DNA of 64,000 nt from Persicaria tinctoria. Taxonomy: Eukaryota; Streptophyta; Magnoliopsida; Caryophyllales; Polygonaceae. Under the pieces are notes generated by a model. The model was given only the letters and a program-made list of their open reading frames with translations, searched no databases and had not been told where the DNA came from. The DNA lies in NCBI GenBank assembly GCA_037127255.1, contig JBANSL010000020.1:64243598-64307597 (forward strand), in the 5' to 3' direction. Position 1 is the stretch's first letter. Every line of letters starts with the position of its first letter. The translations under genes and the position numbers were made by a program. This document shows, piece after piece, positions 35,080 through 47,169 of this stretch.

Positions 35080-35345
35080 GGATGAGTAAACAAGTAGATT
35101 ACCAAACAGAGCTCAAAGCCTAACAGATCTCTCATTACTATGAAGTCAAGCCCATTAACCTAGTATAAATAGGCCAAGCCCAAATGTGTTAGAGTTGGGT
35201 CTGTTTTTCTTAATTGGTCTTCTAAGTTTAGTGGGCTGAGAATTAGTGTTTGGACCAAGCCCATTAACCTAGTTTAAATAGCACCTCACACAACATAAAA
35301 TCAATAATAAACCACACAACAAACATACATTTATTGTACAAGTTA
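35080..35345. repeat. Composite copy of 26313-26510 fused to 27415-27460
   Basis: The left part (AAACAAGTAGATTACCAAAC, CCCATTAACCTAGTATAAAT twice) matches the start of the 192-bp repeat region. It then switches at about 35285 to AATCAATAATAAACCACACA and AACAAACATACATTTATTGT, which matches 27415-27460. In the other locus these are about 900 bp apart. It is a rearranged single copy. Confidence 0.75.
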
Positions 35346-38129
35346 ATTTTTTTTATTATTAATATTATTTATTATAAGCAAATTAGGGGTAATGGTATTT
35401 ATTGACCTTTTTCATTGTTTTTTTTTAAGTTTATAGATCTCATAATAAATTCTTTAATTATATAGACCTTTTTCATATATATTATTCTATCTATACCCTT
35501 TAATATTTTTTATTTATAAAAAATTTAACATCTTTAATAATAAATTTGAAACATAGGTAAAAAAATTATATTCAAAGATAATATATAGTATAAGAATTTT
35601 TTTTTTATTATATTCAATCCCTAATAAAGTACCTAAATACATTATAATTACATTATTAACACATGTCAATATTACTCAACACAATAACCTCTTATTTTGT
35701 CAAACAACGTTTTATATGGTATTTAAAAACCTTATTAAAAGAGAGAGAGAGATAATTTTATTTTTTTTTGATTAAGTAAGAATTCGACGCCCGGACAGGC
35801 GCGGGGGTCGATAGGTCGAAAAATTCGGCGACGGATAAACCGTCAAAATAAGCTGAAGACATAAACTAACAATAAGGCAGAGCCGAAAAATTACAAGAGT
35901 GCAAATAAAGGTAAAGACTAGCAAATGATGATCTATGGTACCAAAATCAATGGTCTAAAACTTGAAGTATAAGAATGAAATCATTCTGACTCAAGAAAAA
36001 AGTTGGTCCAATAGACGAATCATGCATCCCATTCCCATGCATGCAAAGTGGTCTACTATGCAATTTCTGAAATTGTTAACTTATAAGGCAACCCTAAAAG
36101 AAGATAGGTTGGGCCCTAAACTGTCAATTTTATAAAACAAGGGGCCAAAATTGAGAACCCAAAAATAACACAGCAAGAGTAATAAATAGTGGAAGTGGAA
36201 GAATAAAAGGGTAAGATTTTTGGTATTGAGCAAAGTGAGATATCATATGATGATATGGATGCCTCCAACCAAACACCTCCCTATCTCCCATGGCCCCCTC
36301 TCTCTCTGCACATGACAAAACTTGATTACGTGTAGCCCTCATGATGACTTATCCTTATCCTCTGTTTGGTTTCCCCAATATCAATATATATGAATATCTC
36401 TCCTTCATTATGGGCTCTGATTTTTTGCACTAAAAAGGGCCAAGCTTTCCTTCATCATTACTCATCACTACCCCATATGCTGTTTCTTTCATCAATTAAA
36501 TCACAATTTTACAAAATTCATCATTGTGATTCAATATACATTCCAATTCCAATTTTACCACTGTACAAATTTAATTTAGTGGTTATTTGATTTTAAAATT
36601 TTATTTATTTTTTTACCGTTGGGTCACATTGAGTTTGACCCTTCCTAGCAAAGAAGAAGAAGAGGAGATTTCACAGCCCTCCCTGGCTTTTTTCACTGAG
36701 CAAGTACATGCAAACCATTTATTACCCCATATTCACATTTACCGCATATCTCTCTGAGTCAGGCAGATTGACCACACATCCTAATTCAATTTGCAACTTT
36801 CAACTTGCATTTGCAGAGGAATTTTTCTCTATCTTTTTTTTTAAAAATAAATAAAGGTAAGTATTCGAGATATCAAAAAATACTGATATATCTGGTAAAT
36901 TGAGAGGCCATAAAAAAAAAAATCAACCACCATGTAACAACAGGATACAAAACTATAAGAGGAAATACAAAGACTTAGCGAAGGCAGTGACCTAAGTAAA
37001 GAAAGAATAAGAATACACTGACAAAAAGCAGCACTGTTAGAAGCAGATCGGGTTATTTTTATTTTATTTTTAAAATAAAATTAATGCAAATGCAGTTAAT
37101 TATAGTGTAGGTGTTAGTACTTAAAGCACATGGGCATGAATAAAAGGGGGTTTGGTTTGATTCTCTTGCCCAATTATGCATGATTTTGTGCAAAATTGGG
37201 TGCAGTGGAACAGAACACAATTAATAAGAAGCACATTGCATTGCACTAGTCAATTAAAGCATTAATTTTAGAGGTGGGTCACATTGATTTACCTCTTTTT
37301 TAACCCATTTACTGTACTGTAATTTACAGCATTGGAGTTTGTTTATGTTCATTCCCTTTCTTCTTCTGAGACATAAATACAATAAGGGGAGAGGGTGTTG
37401 ACTGTTTCCTTTTTTTTTTTTAAAAAAAAAAAAAGGATTGGGATGTGTTTGGATGATAGACACATTAAGTCAGGAAGGTGAAATAGTCAAATACACAATC
37501 TCATGAAGTTTCACCATCCAAACAGCATATACTGTATAAATATAATAGATACATGTAACAAGAAACTAAGCTATAGTGTGAAATTGGCTTCAGTTTTATC
37601 CCCTGTTTGGATGTGCAAAATTTGTGCAGCCTGACAGGAGGAGGAGTAGTGCTGTGGTGGTACTGCCCATTATTTTTTCTTAGTTTTTGGAAAAACTTAT
37701 GGGAAGTGCCAAACAGGGATTTGGAGTTGAAAATAGGGAGAGGAGGTACAATGCAAATTGAATTGGAAATTTGGATGGTTTTGGGAGGAGCCCATTAAAT
37801 AACTTGTCCAGATCTCTGAACAAATAGGGCCAATTTCACTAAATATTCTTAGGACCACCAAATGGCAAATGACAGTGGACAGAATATATAATCAATGCCT
37901 TGTGTTCAACTATTGCCTTGAGGAATTGCACATATATACATTAAGAAAATAAATTCGAATTTCGGGTTCAATAAGTTGAAAAGATCATTAATAGACAAAC
38001 CGTCTTAATTCTTAAATAGAAGAAAATTAACGAGATAAAAAACATCAATGGAATAGGGGCAACAACAACATTACAAACTACAAAGTATATTTCAAGGTGG
38101 TAGCCTTGGAGTCATCAATTTCATCAAGA

Positions 38130-38492
38130 ACAGCTCCAATCATCCTTAGAAAATCTCAAGAACGATTGGAAATATTCATCAATATAAGGATAAGTTCAGC
38201 AATCTTATCTTTAGACGTTGTTATAAAGAATTAAATTATGTTACTGATTATATTGCTAGGTTTACTGATAGATGTAATATCAAGAACCGCTCCAATTATC
38301 CTTATAAAATCTCAAGAACGATTGACAAGATTAATCGATATAAAGATAAGTTCAGCAATCTTATTTTTAAGACGTACATTGTTATAAAGAATCAAGTTAT
38401 GCTACTGATTAAATTGCTAGGTTTACTGATAGATGTAATATCATGACCCTCTCTTCTGATTATATTGCTAGGTTTACTGATAGATGTAATAG
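38130..38492. repeat. About 165-bp tandem repeat, 2.2 copies
   Basis: Copy 1 (38130-38281) and copy 2 (38283-38443) share AGAACAGCTCCAAT/AGAACCGCTCCAAT, AAAATCTCAAGAACGATTG, GATAAGTTCAGCAATCTTAT and TTGCTAGGTTTACTGATAGA. A third partial copy of the last motif is at 38460-38490. Confidence 0.8.
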
Positions 38493-38514
38493 GTAAATAA
38501 AGAGCGGTCATTCC

Positions 38515-38569
38515 GGGGTTCGAAACGAGAACCTATGGGTACTACCCACAAGTCCTTTCCGGTGAGCCA
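38515..38569 (-). other. Pol III box A/B-like pair (possible SINE head)
   Basis: On the minus strand, TGGCTCACCGG (38569-38559) resembles box A and TTTCGAACCCC (38525-38515) resembles box B, about 33 nt apart, as in tRNA-derived SINEs. There is no tRNA cloverleaf fit that I can draw, and no poly-A or target duplication was found, so it is a candidate only. Confidence 0.3.
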
Positions 38570-39504
38570 TTCCGGAATGGTTTTAAAGACATTCTATTCC
38601 TTGCCTACCGTTAAAAACAAATGGTTAGCACATGCAAATGCAATGCAACAAGTGGTTGAAACTTGAAATGCTTAAATGTAATCAACATTACCTCTAGCTA
38701 GGCTCTAGCTAAATTAATTACTTGGATAGTTATGAATGTACGTAGTCTATATAATCAGATCATGCAGCACTATAGTCTATAGTTAATTTGTTCTATATTT
38801 TTTAAGGGCCGAAATATTTTTATTATTATATGATTATGGGTTATGGTTGAGTTATATGGGTCAAGTTGTTTTAAGGAATTGGGACTGGTGGGGTTGAGGT
38901 GATGTGTACGGGGTGACTCCGTGTTCGGAAAAGAGCTCGTATTTACTGCATACAAGTGATTCGGTGATTTCTGATATGTTGCTGGCCAGCGGTGCTATTT
39001 CATAGTACATGGTGCTTGACTTCATTCATTATGTTGTTGAGTGTATGTTGCCGGATAGTTTGCGCCTTTCGTTCCCTCTCTGTTGTATTTTTTATAATTC
39101 TCCATCTATCAACTTGTCAACCTATCGAGTTTCAGATCCGTCCGAACTCGAATTTCCACCTAATAAAAAAAAAGTGTAATAATGTGAACATTTCTCCACC
39201 TTTCATTTATTTTTGGTGAGTTTGATTTTACATATTTTTTGTGTGAAAAAGTAAACTGATTGACTTACCTTGTACCTATTATATGGGCATGTGAGTATGT
39301 GAGAGGTATATATTCATTTGCCCTACAAATTGTGTATTCAAAAATCCAAGAAAACAAACTCCCGTTTATCCCTTCTGTCCCCTGCAATGGAATGTGACTT
39401 ATCAACACCTCCCCTCTAATACAGACATCCCATTATACCCTTTTATTCCTTATTATTATTATTATTTTAAAAATTATTTAATATTTAATTTTACACCCTA
39501 TTTG

Positions 39505-39960
39505 CCCTACTCGAAGGTGCATAAATACAAGACATTATCCCACACAAACACCCACACCCTGGTCTCATCCCTACCAAAAACCCAGTCATGGCTCTGCTCC
39601 ATCAAGGCATCTCCCCAAGAGCCAAAAGAAGAGGTGAGCTCCTCGCACCGTCTCGGCCTCGAGGCATGCTGCTCTGTGTCGGTATGGAGAAGACCGGGCA
39701 TCCCAGTCAATGAAGGCGGCTATGACGATATCTCTCCTGAGCTTATTCTTCTCACCTCCTTACTCTATCTCTTCTGACTCCACGAACGTCACTTGATGTT
39801 TCTTGACCTTGCAAGCCCAAGAGAGTCGGCCGTGGCTCCGCAGCTTCTCCAGGGTCTTCGACGGTCTCGATGACAAGATTTTCATACTATGTTCGTGGTT
39901 TCCTCTCCTTTTCTCCTCTATCCCTCCTGAGCTATGCAACACACTGTGTTTGTATTATGC
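39505..39960 (+). other. Transcription-unit-like stretch, unrecognised
   Basis: A TATA-like GCATAAATACAAG (39519-39531) is followed by a CA-rich leader and ATG at 39588 in a GC-richer region than its neighbours. The reading MALLHQGISPRAKRRGELL ends after about 41 codons; other frames are open for short distances only. No family is recognised. It may be a decayed gene, or a first exon with an unrecognised partner. Confidence 0.25.
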
Positions 39961-39964
39961 ATTA

Positions 39965-40650
39965 TGCATCTTTTTTTTTTAACTCACTATTAACAATATA
40001 TGTTATTGTTATTTCATGTAAGAGTGTATGGATGCAAAAGCAATAAATCTACGTTTTACCTAGTCATTTAACTGCAAGTTAATTAAATATGATCACTCTT
40101 GGAAAATCATATATGAGGTTGATTTATTTTGTTTTGCAATTAATCTTATAATGCAATCATCAAGGGCATGTGCAATGTTCAAGGGTATGTACAATATTGT
40201 ATGACATTTACCACAAGGCCATGCTTCAAACATGATGAGCTTCATTTTTGGCAAAAAATGACCTAAAAAGCCAAAGAGACAAACCATCAATTTACAATGT
40301 AGAAAAAATTTAGGATTGCTCTATTGTGTGACATTTAGTTTGATATAAGAACAGTGATGGGTTGATGGCCACCGGCGTTCTTTCCGACGAACTATATATA
40401 GTCTGAAACTCGAAAGACCGATGATCGAACAAATGAATTGTCTTGGTAGTGATACTAGTGAATAATCATTAGTACTGTTACATTGTGTGAGATAGTTCAT
40501 AATGGTTTGCATACAAGAACAAATTAGATTTGCAAAAAGGAGAAAGGAAATAAGAAATCTCAATGGGTTAGTTAAATCTTAGAAGGAGAGAGATGTGCTA
40601 ATGTGAGAAAAAAAATTGGATATATATATTTATCTGATTACATTACAACT
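39965..40650. other. Gene-free spacer
   Basis: A/T-rich with no supportable feature. It ends at the hAT target duplication (40658-40665). Confidence 0.45.
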
Positions 40651-41424
40651 TATGATACATAAGTTTAGGGGTGGGCACAAATCCCGCAAATCCCGTCCCG
40701 TCCCGCATCCCGTCCCGATCCCGTCCCGATCCCTGCGGGATTTCGGAAAAAAAAAATCAATCCCGTCCCGATCCCGTCCCAAAAATATTACGCGGGACGG
40801 GACGCGGGACGAAGAGTTCGAATCCCGCAAATCCCGTCCCGTCCCGCATATATATAAAATTATATATTTTTTATATATTTAATTATAATTAATAAAAATA
40901 TATAAGATATATTTATATTATACCTTAAAATTAAAACATAAAATATAAAATGATAATAAAAACATTAGACATAAATTATATGAGAAATATATATAAGTAG
41001 TTTGGTTTGGTTACCTACTGTTGGATTTAGTATTGGGCTGTTGCCTGGGCCTTTTAAGAAAAATGAGACTTACAGTATTCTCGGCTTCTCGCACTTGTAA
41101 TTTCAATTTGGTAGCCCTGGCCTCGAGTACGACTAGTCGCCAGGAAACCATCAAATTTTAGGGTTCCACCTCCCATGGTTTGAAGCGACCTCCCATGGTT
41201 TGAAGCGGCGCTGTGGGATGAAGATTATTGCTTGATCACCTTCGACTCTCCTCTCAATCTCTGAAGCCAGGTTATTCTACTTCTTCCCCTATTCTTCTTC
41301 AGTTCTTCCCCTTTCCCTAGATTCTCATTCTTGGATTTTATACAGTTCTATAAATTGCATTTTATTCAGGTTGTTTGAGTTATTTATGTAATTGTTCTAG
41401 GTTCTTCAAAATTTGTCTAATTCA

Positions 41425-44168
41425 ATGTCGAAACAAACGGAATCAACTGCTCCAGTTGGTAGCTCTGCTTCTGGCCCTCTGATTGTGTCAACAGCGACCT
41501 CGTTCGCTTCACCGTCTCCTCCTATGGCATCTCTCCCTTCTGCACATAAGGTTGTTGAGACTCTTACTGCATCGGTTGGTGAAGGTCATACTGCATCAGG
41601 AGATGAGGCTGGTAAGAAAACCTCTGAAACTTCCTCGTCCTTGAAACGAACTAGTACTGTATGGGAACATTTTAAAGCATATGAAAAAACTGAGAAAACT
41701 AAAAGCGCTACTGGAAAGGCAGTTGAGGTCATTCAAAAGAGAGCTTATTGCATACACTGCCCTAGAGGAAAGATTGGGGATTTCTTAGTTGATGGTAGGA
41801 GTGGTACTTCGGGTATGCTTAGACATATAAATCAAAGCTGCAGGTATATTCCACGATCGGTTGACAAGACACAAAAGGTTTTAGGTGGGGATAAGTCTAG
41901 CTCTAAGGCAAACAAATTGACAACGATTACTTATAGCCAAGTTGATTATTTGCAATCTTGTGTGGAAATGATTGTTATTGATGAGTTGCCTTTTAGCTTC
42001 GTCGATAAGAAAGGGTTTGGTAGATTTTGTTCAAAAGTGTGTCCGTTGTTTAATATTCCAAGCAGAAGAAAGCTGTGTAGATCCTTCCTAGGTATGTACG
42101 ACACCAAAAAAATAGAGATGAAGAAGATGCTTAAGAAGTATAGGTTGAGTCTCACAACTGACACTTGGACAAGTGTTCAAAATGTCAATTACATGGTGAT
42201 TACTGCACATTTTATTGATGAAGACTGGAAAATGCACAAGAGGATACTCAATTTTTCTGTTATTCAAAATCACCAAGGGCCATCTATAGGGAAGCTTATT
42301 GAGTCTTGTTTGGTGCAATGGGGGATTGACAAGGTGATGTGCGTTACCGTTGATAATGCCGCTGCGAATAAATCTGCTTTAGAGTGGCTTGTTGCGAAAA
42401 TGAATAAATCAGCTTTCTAGCAGCAAGTTTTATATGGAAAATATATGCATGTTAGATGCACTGCACACATCACCAATTTGATTGTTGGGCATGGTTTGAA
42501 GAGGCTGCAGAAGTCAGTTATGGCAATCAGGAATTGTGTCAAGTTTGTGAGATCTTCTCCAAAAAGATTAGAGACATTTAAGAAGGTTGTCGAGCGAGAG
42601 AAGATAGGATGCAAGGGACTTGTCTGTATGGATGTCCCAACAAGGTGGAATAGCACCTTTTTAATGTTGGAAGCTGCATTAAGGTTCAAACAAGCTTTTT
42701 TAGTGATGGCGGAAGATGATGAATCGAATTTTGGAAATTACTTCAAAGAACCAGAAGATGAATATGATGATGATGGTGTATTAATACCGGGCAGCGGTAA
42801 GAGATTTAGGGTTGGACCTCCGGATGAGGAAGATTGGTTGAAGGCTAAAGTATTTGTTGATTTTTTAAGAGTTTCTATGAAGTGACTCTAAGGAATAGTG
42901 CATCTCTACACCCTACTGTGCACACTGTTTTTGCTGATGTTATTGACATGGAAAATAACATCAAAAGCCTGTTTGTCGTACCGGATTTGGCAACTTCACA
43001 TGAAACACAAAAGATTTTGCAAGATATGGCAGGCAATATGAGGAGTAGGTGGATCAAGTATTTTGGCTCGTTTGGAGATCTTAACAACTTGTTAATTATT
43101 GGGCTCGTTCTTGATGCACGCTTTAAATTGAAGAATGTCACTCACTTGTATATAGAAGAAAAGTTGAGTGGTGAGGAGGTGACAAGGAGAACAAATGTGA
43201 TCAAAAGCCTTCTAATGGATCTCTATAATGAGGTATACACATGAATTACTCACTCTGTCAATCCAGATTTTTATTAGTATCATGTTCTGATTTTTATTAG
43301 TATGATAACCTTTTATATGTACATTTTTACTCATTTATTGAATCTGATTTTTATTCACATGATTTGTATTAGTATGTTGTTCATGTGGATGGAGGCATAC
43401 ACATGCATAATCCAAAATCCCAAAGCTCTTCTTCCACCCTCATATGTCGAAGCACTACAAGTAGATCCAACCGGCTAAGTAATTGGAAGAAGGTTGTGCA
43501 AGACAATGATGAGACGGTTGCAGCTCATGAAGTTGATCAATATTTGGATGCCCCATTAGATCCAACTGAAGAAGAAGATCATTTTGACATCCTGTGCTGG
43601 TGGAAGATTAATGGATGTCGATACCCTGTTTTGGCAGCAATAGCAAGGGATATTCTTGCCATCCAAACTTCAACTGTGGCCTCCGAGTCATGTTTTTCAA
43701 CTGGGGGCAGAGTTATAAATCCTTTTAGGAGTTCATTAACTCCTAAATCAGTCGAAGGGCTAATTTGCATGCAAAACTGGATGCTAGGAGATGATATTGC
43801 AAATGTTGTGGATGATATGGATGAGCCAACCATTGAAAACACCGAGTTCTATTACGACATTGAGCGAGGTATATTCGTTATTAACATTACTCAAGTCTTA
43901 ACACTTTTTTTTACTTATACCACCGGTTTGTGGATATATATATATGCTGTCAAACAAGCTTCATTATTGTTATTTCTTTGTGTTATTTTTGGATGAAGAG
44001 GATATATATATGCTGTCAAACAAGCTTCATTATTGTTATTTCTTTGTGTTATTTTTGGATGAAGAGCACGAGGACAATGGTTCAAGTAGGAACACATTAA
44101 AGCATGGCCAACCTCAAGTTCCAAAAGTGCCAGGGAAGGGAAAAGCTAATGTGGTGATCAATGTTTAA
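41425..44168 (+). pseudogene. hAT (BED-finger, RICESLEEPER-like) transposase, inactivated
   Basis: The N-terminal region from ATG 41425 is Ser/Thr-rich, then a BED zinc finger (VWEHF, AYCIHC, LRHINQSC) at residues about 85-145. The RNase-H-like catalytic core follows (TTDTWTS; RCTAHITNLIV; PTRWNSTF), then the C-terminal hAT dimerisation region (CWWKINGCRYPVLAAIARD; STVASESCFSTGGRV). A TAG at 42418-42420 and a frameshift near 42860-42885 break the frame. A probable intron lies at about 43236-43385, and a last intron ends at an acceptor before CACGAGGAC (44067). The 3' intron end is duplicated (43933-44066). Such transposases cut and paste hAT elements; this copy cannot make full-length protein. 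Confidence 0.88.
43933..44066. repeat. Tandem duplication of 66-68 bp at the last intron of the transposase
   Basis: GATATATATATGCTGTCAAA through TTTGGATGAAGAG occurs twice in succession (43933-44000, 44001-44066); the units differ only by two TA steps. The unit ends at the probable 3' splice site, so the acceptor is duplicated. Confidence 0.9.
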
Positions 44169-44573
44169 AAGTCATGAGTGAATCAGTGCTACTGTAGGCT
44201 TGACTATTTCACTCTTTTCCTTCCATTTGTAATGTATTCCACTTTTGTAATGCCTTAATTTAGCTTGTTTGCTTACTGTTTTTATGTAATGGCAGGACTA
44301 TAATCGATCAGTGCTACTAATTTTTTTAATGTAATTTCATGACTATAATTTGTACCCCATTTGCATTTTAAACTTGTTATTTTGGATTGTATTTTAATAT
44401 TTTTATACGAGGGACAAATCCCGTCCCGTCCCGGGAGGGATAAGACCCGGCGGGATTTGAAAAAAAAATATTCAATCCCGTCCCGATCCCGTCCCGCAAA
44501 AAATACGAGGGACGGGACGCGGGATTACCACAATCCCGTCCCGTCCCGTCCCATGCCCACCCCTACATAAGTT

Positions 44574-45500
44574 TATGAATAATAACTCATTGAGGAGTTT
44601 ATTTACCTCATATGACATCTTGTCGATTGTGGTTTCGACTTTTGGCAAAATTGCATAAAATCACCCTTTAAATAGAGTGTTTTGCGAAAAAACACGATTT
44701 AAATTTTTTTTGCAGAAAACCACCCATTAAAATCGTTTTCTTTGCAAAGTCACACCCATCACTCAATTTTCATTAATTAAATGTCAAAGTGTATGGAAAT
44801 TTAATTATAACTCTTATTTTTATTATTAGTTTACTCATTCTAATTAGTATTAGTTGATATTTAACTATTGGACTTTTAATTATGCCTCTTTGTTACCGAA
44901 AAAATATATTAAAAAAAAGCCCACAAACGGCCCATAACACATTGATAGACAATATAGCCCATAGTAGGCCCAATCATGTCCAATAAAATGATCCATGGTT
45001 CTACAACAAATCGTATAATCGGATTGAAATTCTAATAACATTGCTTATGAATTATGATCACTATCCATAGCTATATTACATATAGAGTATCATTTGTATT
45101 TTATACTTTATTACGTCTAGAGTATCCTGATCAGGTAAATTTATAGACAAGTGATCAAATATCTAGTTACAAAAGGCCAGAGTAAGTAATTACAAAACGG
45201 TCTTGCTATTGGCACGACGAAATTTCACAATCTACATGGTGTCGATTTCGGAGTTCGACAATGATGGATCTGTCGACTTCAGATTCTTGAATCGATAGCG
45301 CCGTTGACCCAATTTTGCACGTGATCTCTCACTCAGCGAATGATTGCCGATTCTGGAACTCGGTAATGAAACCGTGCGAATGATGAGAAAAGCACAGTAC
45401 ATATAACAATCCCCATACAAAAGATAGGATTTAGTTATCATAAAGTTACGGTTGTTTTACCCGCATAAGTTTTACAATTTTTACAATCAAAATATTTTTT
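44574..45500. other. Spacer with a dispersed repeat (44645-44800)
   Basis: Apart from the partner of 23693-23860 at 44645-44800, nothing is recognised. A/T-rich sequence continues to a TTTGTTTGGACAGTCATGCA motif at 45526, which may be the end of another small TTTGG-type element. Confidence 0.45.
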
Positions 45501-45779
45501 TTTTAGTATTTAAGGGTTTGTTTGGACAGTCATGCATTATGACTTACAATGCATAATATTATATTATAATATATATTATATTGCAGTTATACACAATATT
45601 ATACATTATAAATCATATGTTACTGCACAAGTCCATAATAGTCAAATTCACTATTTAAACATTTATAATCTTTCTTTTATTTTCTTTTTTGATTAAAAAA
45701 ACGCCAGTTAAAGGAAAATTGAAAAAAAAAACGAAAAGGGGAAAAAGAGGGAGGAGAAAGAGGTGAAAGAACAGGGCCG

Positions 45780-45879
45780 ACCACATCCCGCTCGACGACT
45801 CTTCACTCTCTGTACTCTCTGCAGTGTAAGGGGGAGAGAGAGAGGGAGGTAGGGGACGACGCAAGCAAGCAAGTATTCA
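45780..45879 (+). promoter_or_regulatory. Probable 5'UTR first exon of the Argonaute gene
   Basis: A CT- and GA-rich leader (CACTCTCTGTACTCTCTGC, GGGGGAGAGAGAGAGGGAGG) ends with AAGTATTCAG and a GTGATG donor at 45880. An acceptor could be GATATCAG at 47086 or TTGATGCCAG at 47174, giving a 5'UTR intron of about 1.2-1.3 kb. Long 5'UTR introns are common in plant genes. No cDNA evidence is available, so this exon is inferred from composition and position. Confidence 0.45.
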
Positions 45880-47169
45880 GGTGATGATTTTTCATAAGCT
45901 TTTTTCTCCAGTTTTTCTGCGCTTTTTCCTTGTTTCGCTCGCTGTCCGTGTAGCTTTTTCTAAGCATAGTTCAAACGAACGATTCTTTGACTTTTTGGTC
46001 CCCGGGAGTGAAATCGCGCTCGATTTTATCTGCATTGGTCTCGAATTCACCCATGGTTACCTTAATCGTGGACTTTTTAGCAGTTTCGGTTTTTTTTCTT
46101 CCGTGCGTGGAGCTCTTCACGTGCTGAAAGAGAAGTTTGGTGTAATTAGGGTTTTAGTGTTCAATCTGTGGTTTGTGTAGTTCATAAGACTGTTCGTTTC
46201 ACTTGGTTGTGTGAAGGGTTGATAGGAGTGGTCGTGATCCCCACATTGGTGTTTTCCACATTGTCACAACTCACAAGTGTGTTTCTGTTGCATGTAGTAA
46301 TTTGCGGCTTGCTAGCTCTCCTTAGAAGGTTTATCTGTGAGTTTAGATGCTTCAGTTTGAAATAATAAGAGATTTGAATTTGAAAGCATTCCTGTGATGG
46401 CGGTGGATGACCACTTTCACATGTTTTATTTAGACAATGGTTAGCAAATATCCTAAGAAGCTTCTGATTTCTGAATGCAAGTGGATTGAATTGCCTTTCC
46501 ATATGAACCTTTTTCTTTTTGTCAGTACTCAGTTTTACTGTGCATTCAATTATCAATGCCCATGGATTTCCAATGATCCATTGTTGAAGCTCACATGGTA
46601 GATAGCCCATTGTGATAATATGGTCGACTGTAACGAATTGCTCATAAACTCTTCATTTTATTAATTGATTTCTCATGTACGTTTAGTATCACCCATTTTT
46701 TGTGTGGTTATTTTGTGAACTTTTTGAAAACCATAGACTGCTAGAATAAATTTTATTCTAATGTTAGCTCTTAGTTAGTAAACTATTTTTTTTTTATATA
46801 CTAGATGAACCCTAGTCAAGTTCATTATTATCTCACAACTGTCCACTATTATCCAGATGTGAAGAGTTAATTAAGCTGACACGGGCTTGATAAATTGAGC
46901 ATATATATTTATTTACGTACTGTGGTCAGTTTATTATACTTGCTTATCTCAACAAAATAGAAGCAGGGGTGGGGGGAGGGTTTGAGGGTAGGGGAGAGAT
47001 AGATAAAGAGTCATTTTGTTTGGATTATGATTATGATTATTTTATTTATTTTACTTTCTTCTTGTTGTTAATGGTTTGATATCAGGTATTCCTTGAAGGA
47101 TTATTAAGAGCAGTTATAGTTATTTGTACTTGGAACAAAATATATGAGTTATTTTTAATCTTCTTGTTG

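Larger units (their letters stand above)
35346..39500. other. Gene-poor region with short poly-T-headed retroelement-like tails
   Basis: No gene is supported. Three segments (35762-35920, 36833-36990, 37945-38095) each start with a T-run or A/T-rich head, followed by A-rich sequence with GGATAAACCGTC, ACCACCATGTAACAACAG or GACAAACCGTC. A fourth relative is at 55980-56230. They look like 3' ends of minus-strand non-LTR elements. TA-rich and (GA)n tracts lie at 35745-35755. The remainder is A/T-rich. Confidence 0.35.
40666..44565 (+). mobile_element. hAT transposon (3900 bp) with perfect target duplication
   Basis: Ends TAGGGGTGGGCA and, inverted, TAGGGGTGGGCATGGGACGG, with 8-bp duplication CATAAGTT at 40658-40665 and 44566-44573. 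Subterminal arrays of ATCCCGTCCCG and its complement occur at 40680-40845 and 44410-44550. A BED-finger hAT transposase gene is inside. The perfect duplication suggests a modest age, but the gene is already broken. Confidence 0.95.

Noticed and set aside
38515..38569. A true tRNA gene
   Set aside because: The box pair is present but I cannot fold acceptor, D, anticodon and T stems around it.
46182..46610. A 142-codon minus-strand reading in the Argonaute 5' region
   Set aside because: It lies in the probable 5'UTR intron, has no motif and no splice support.
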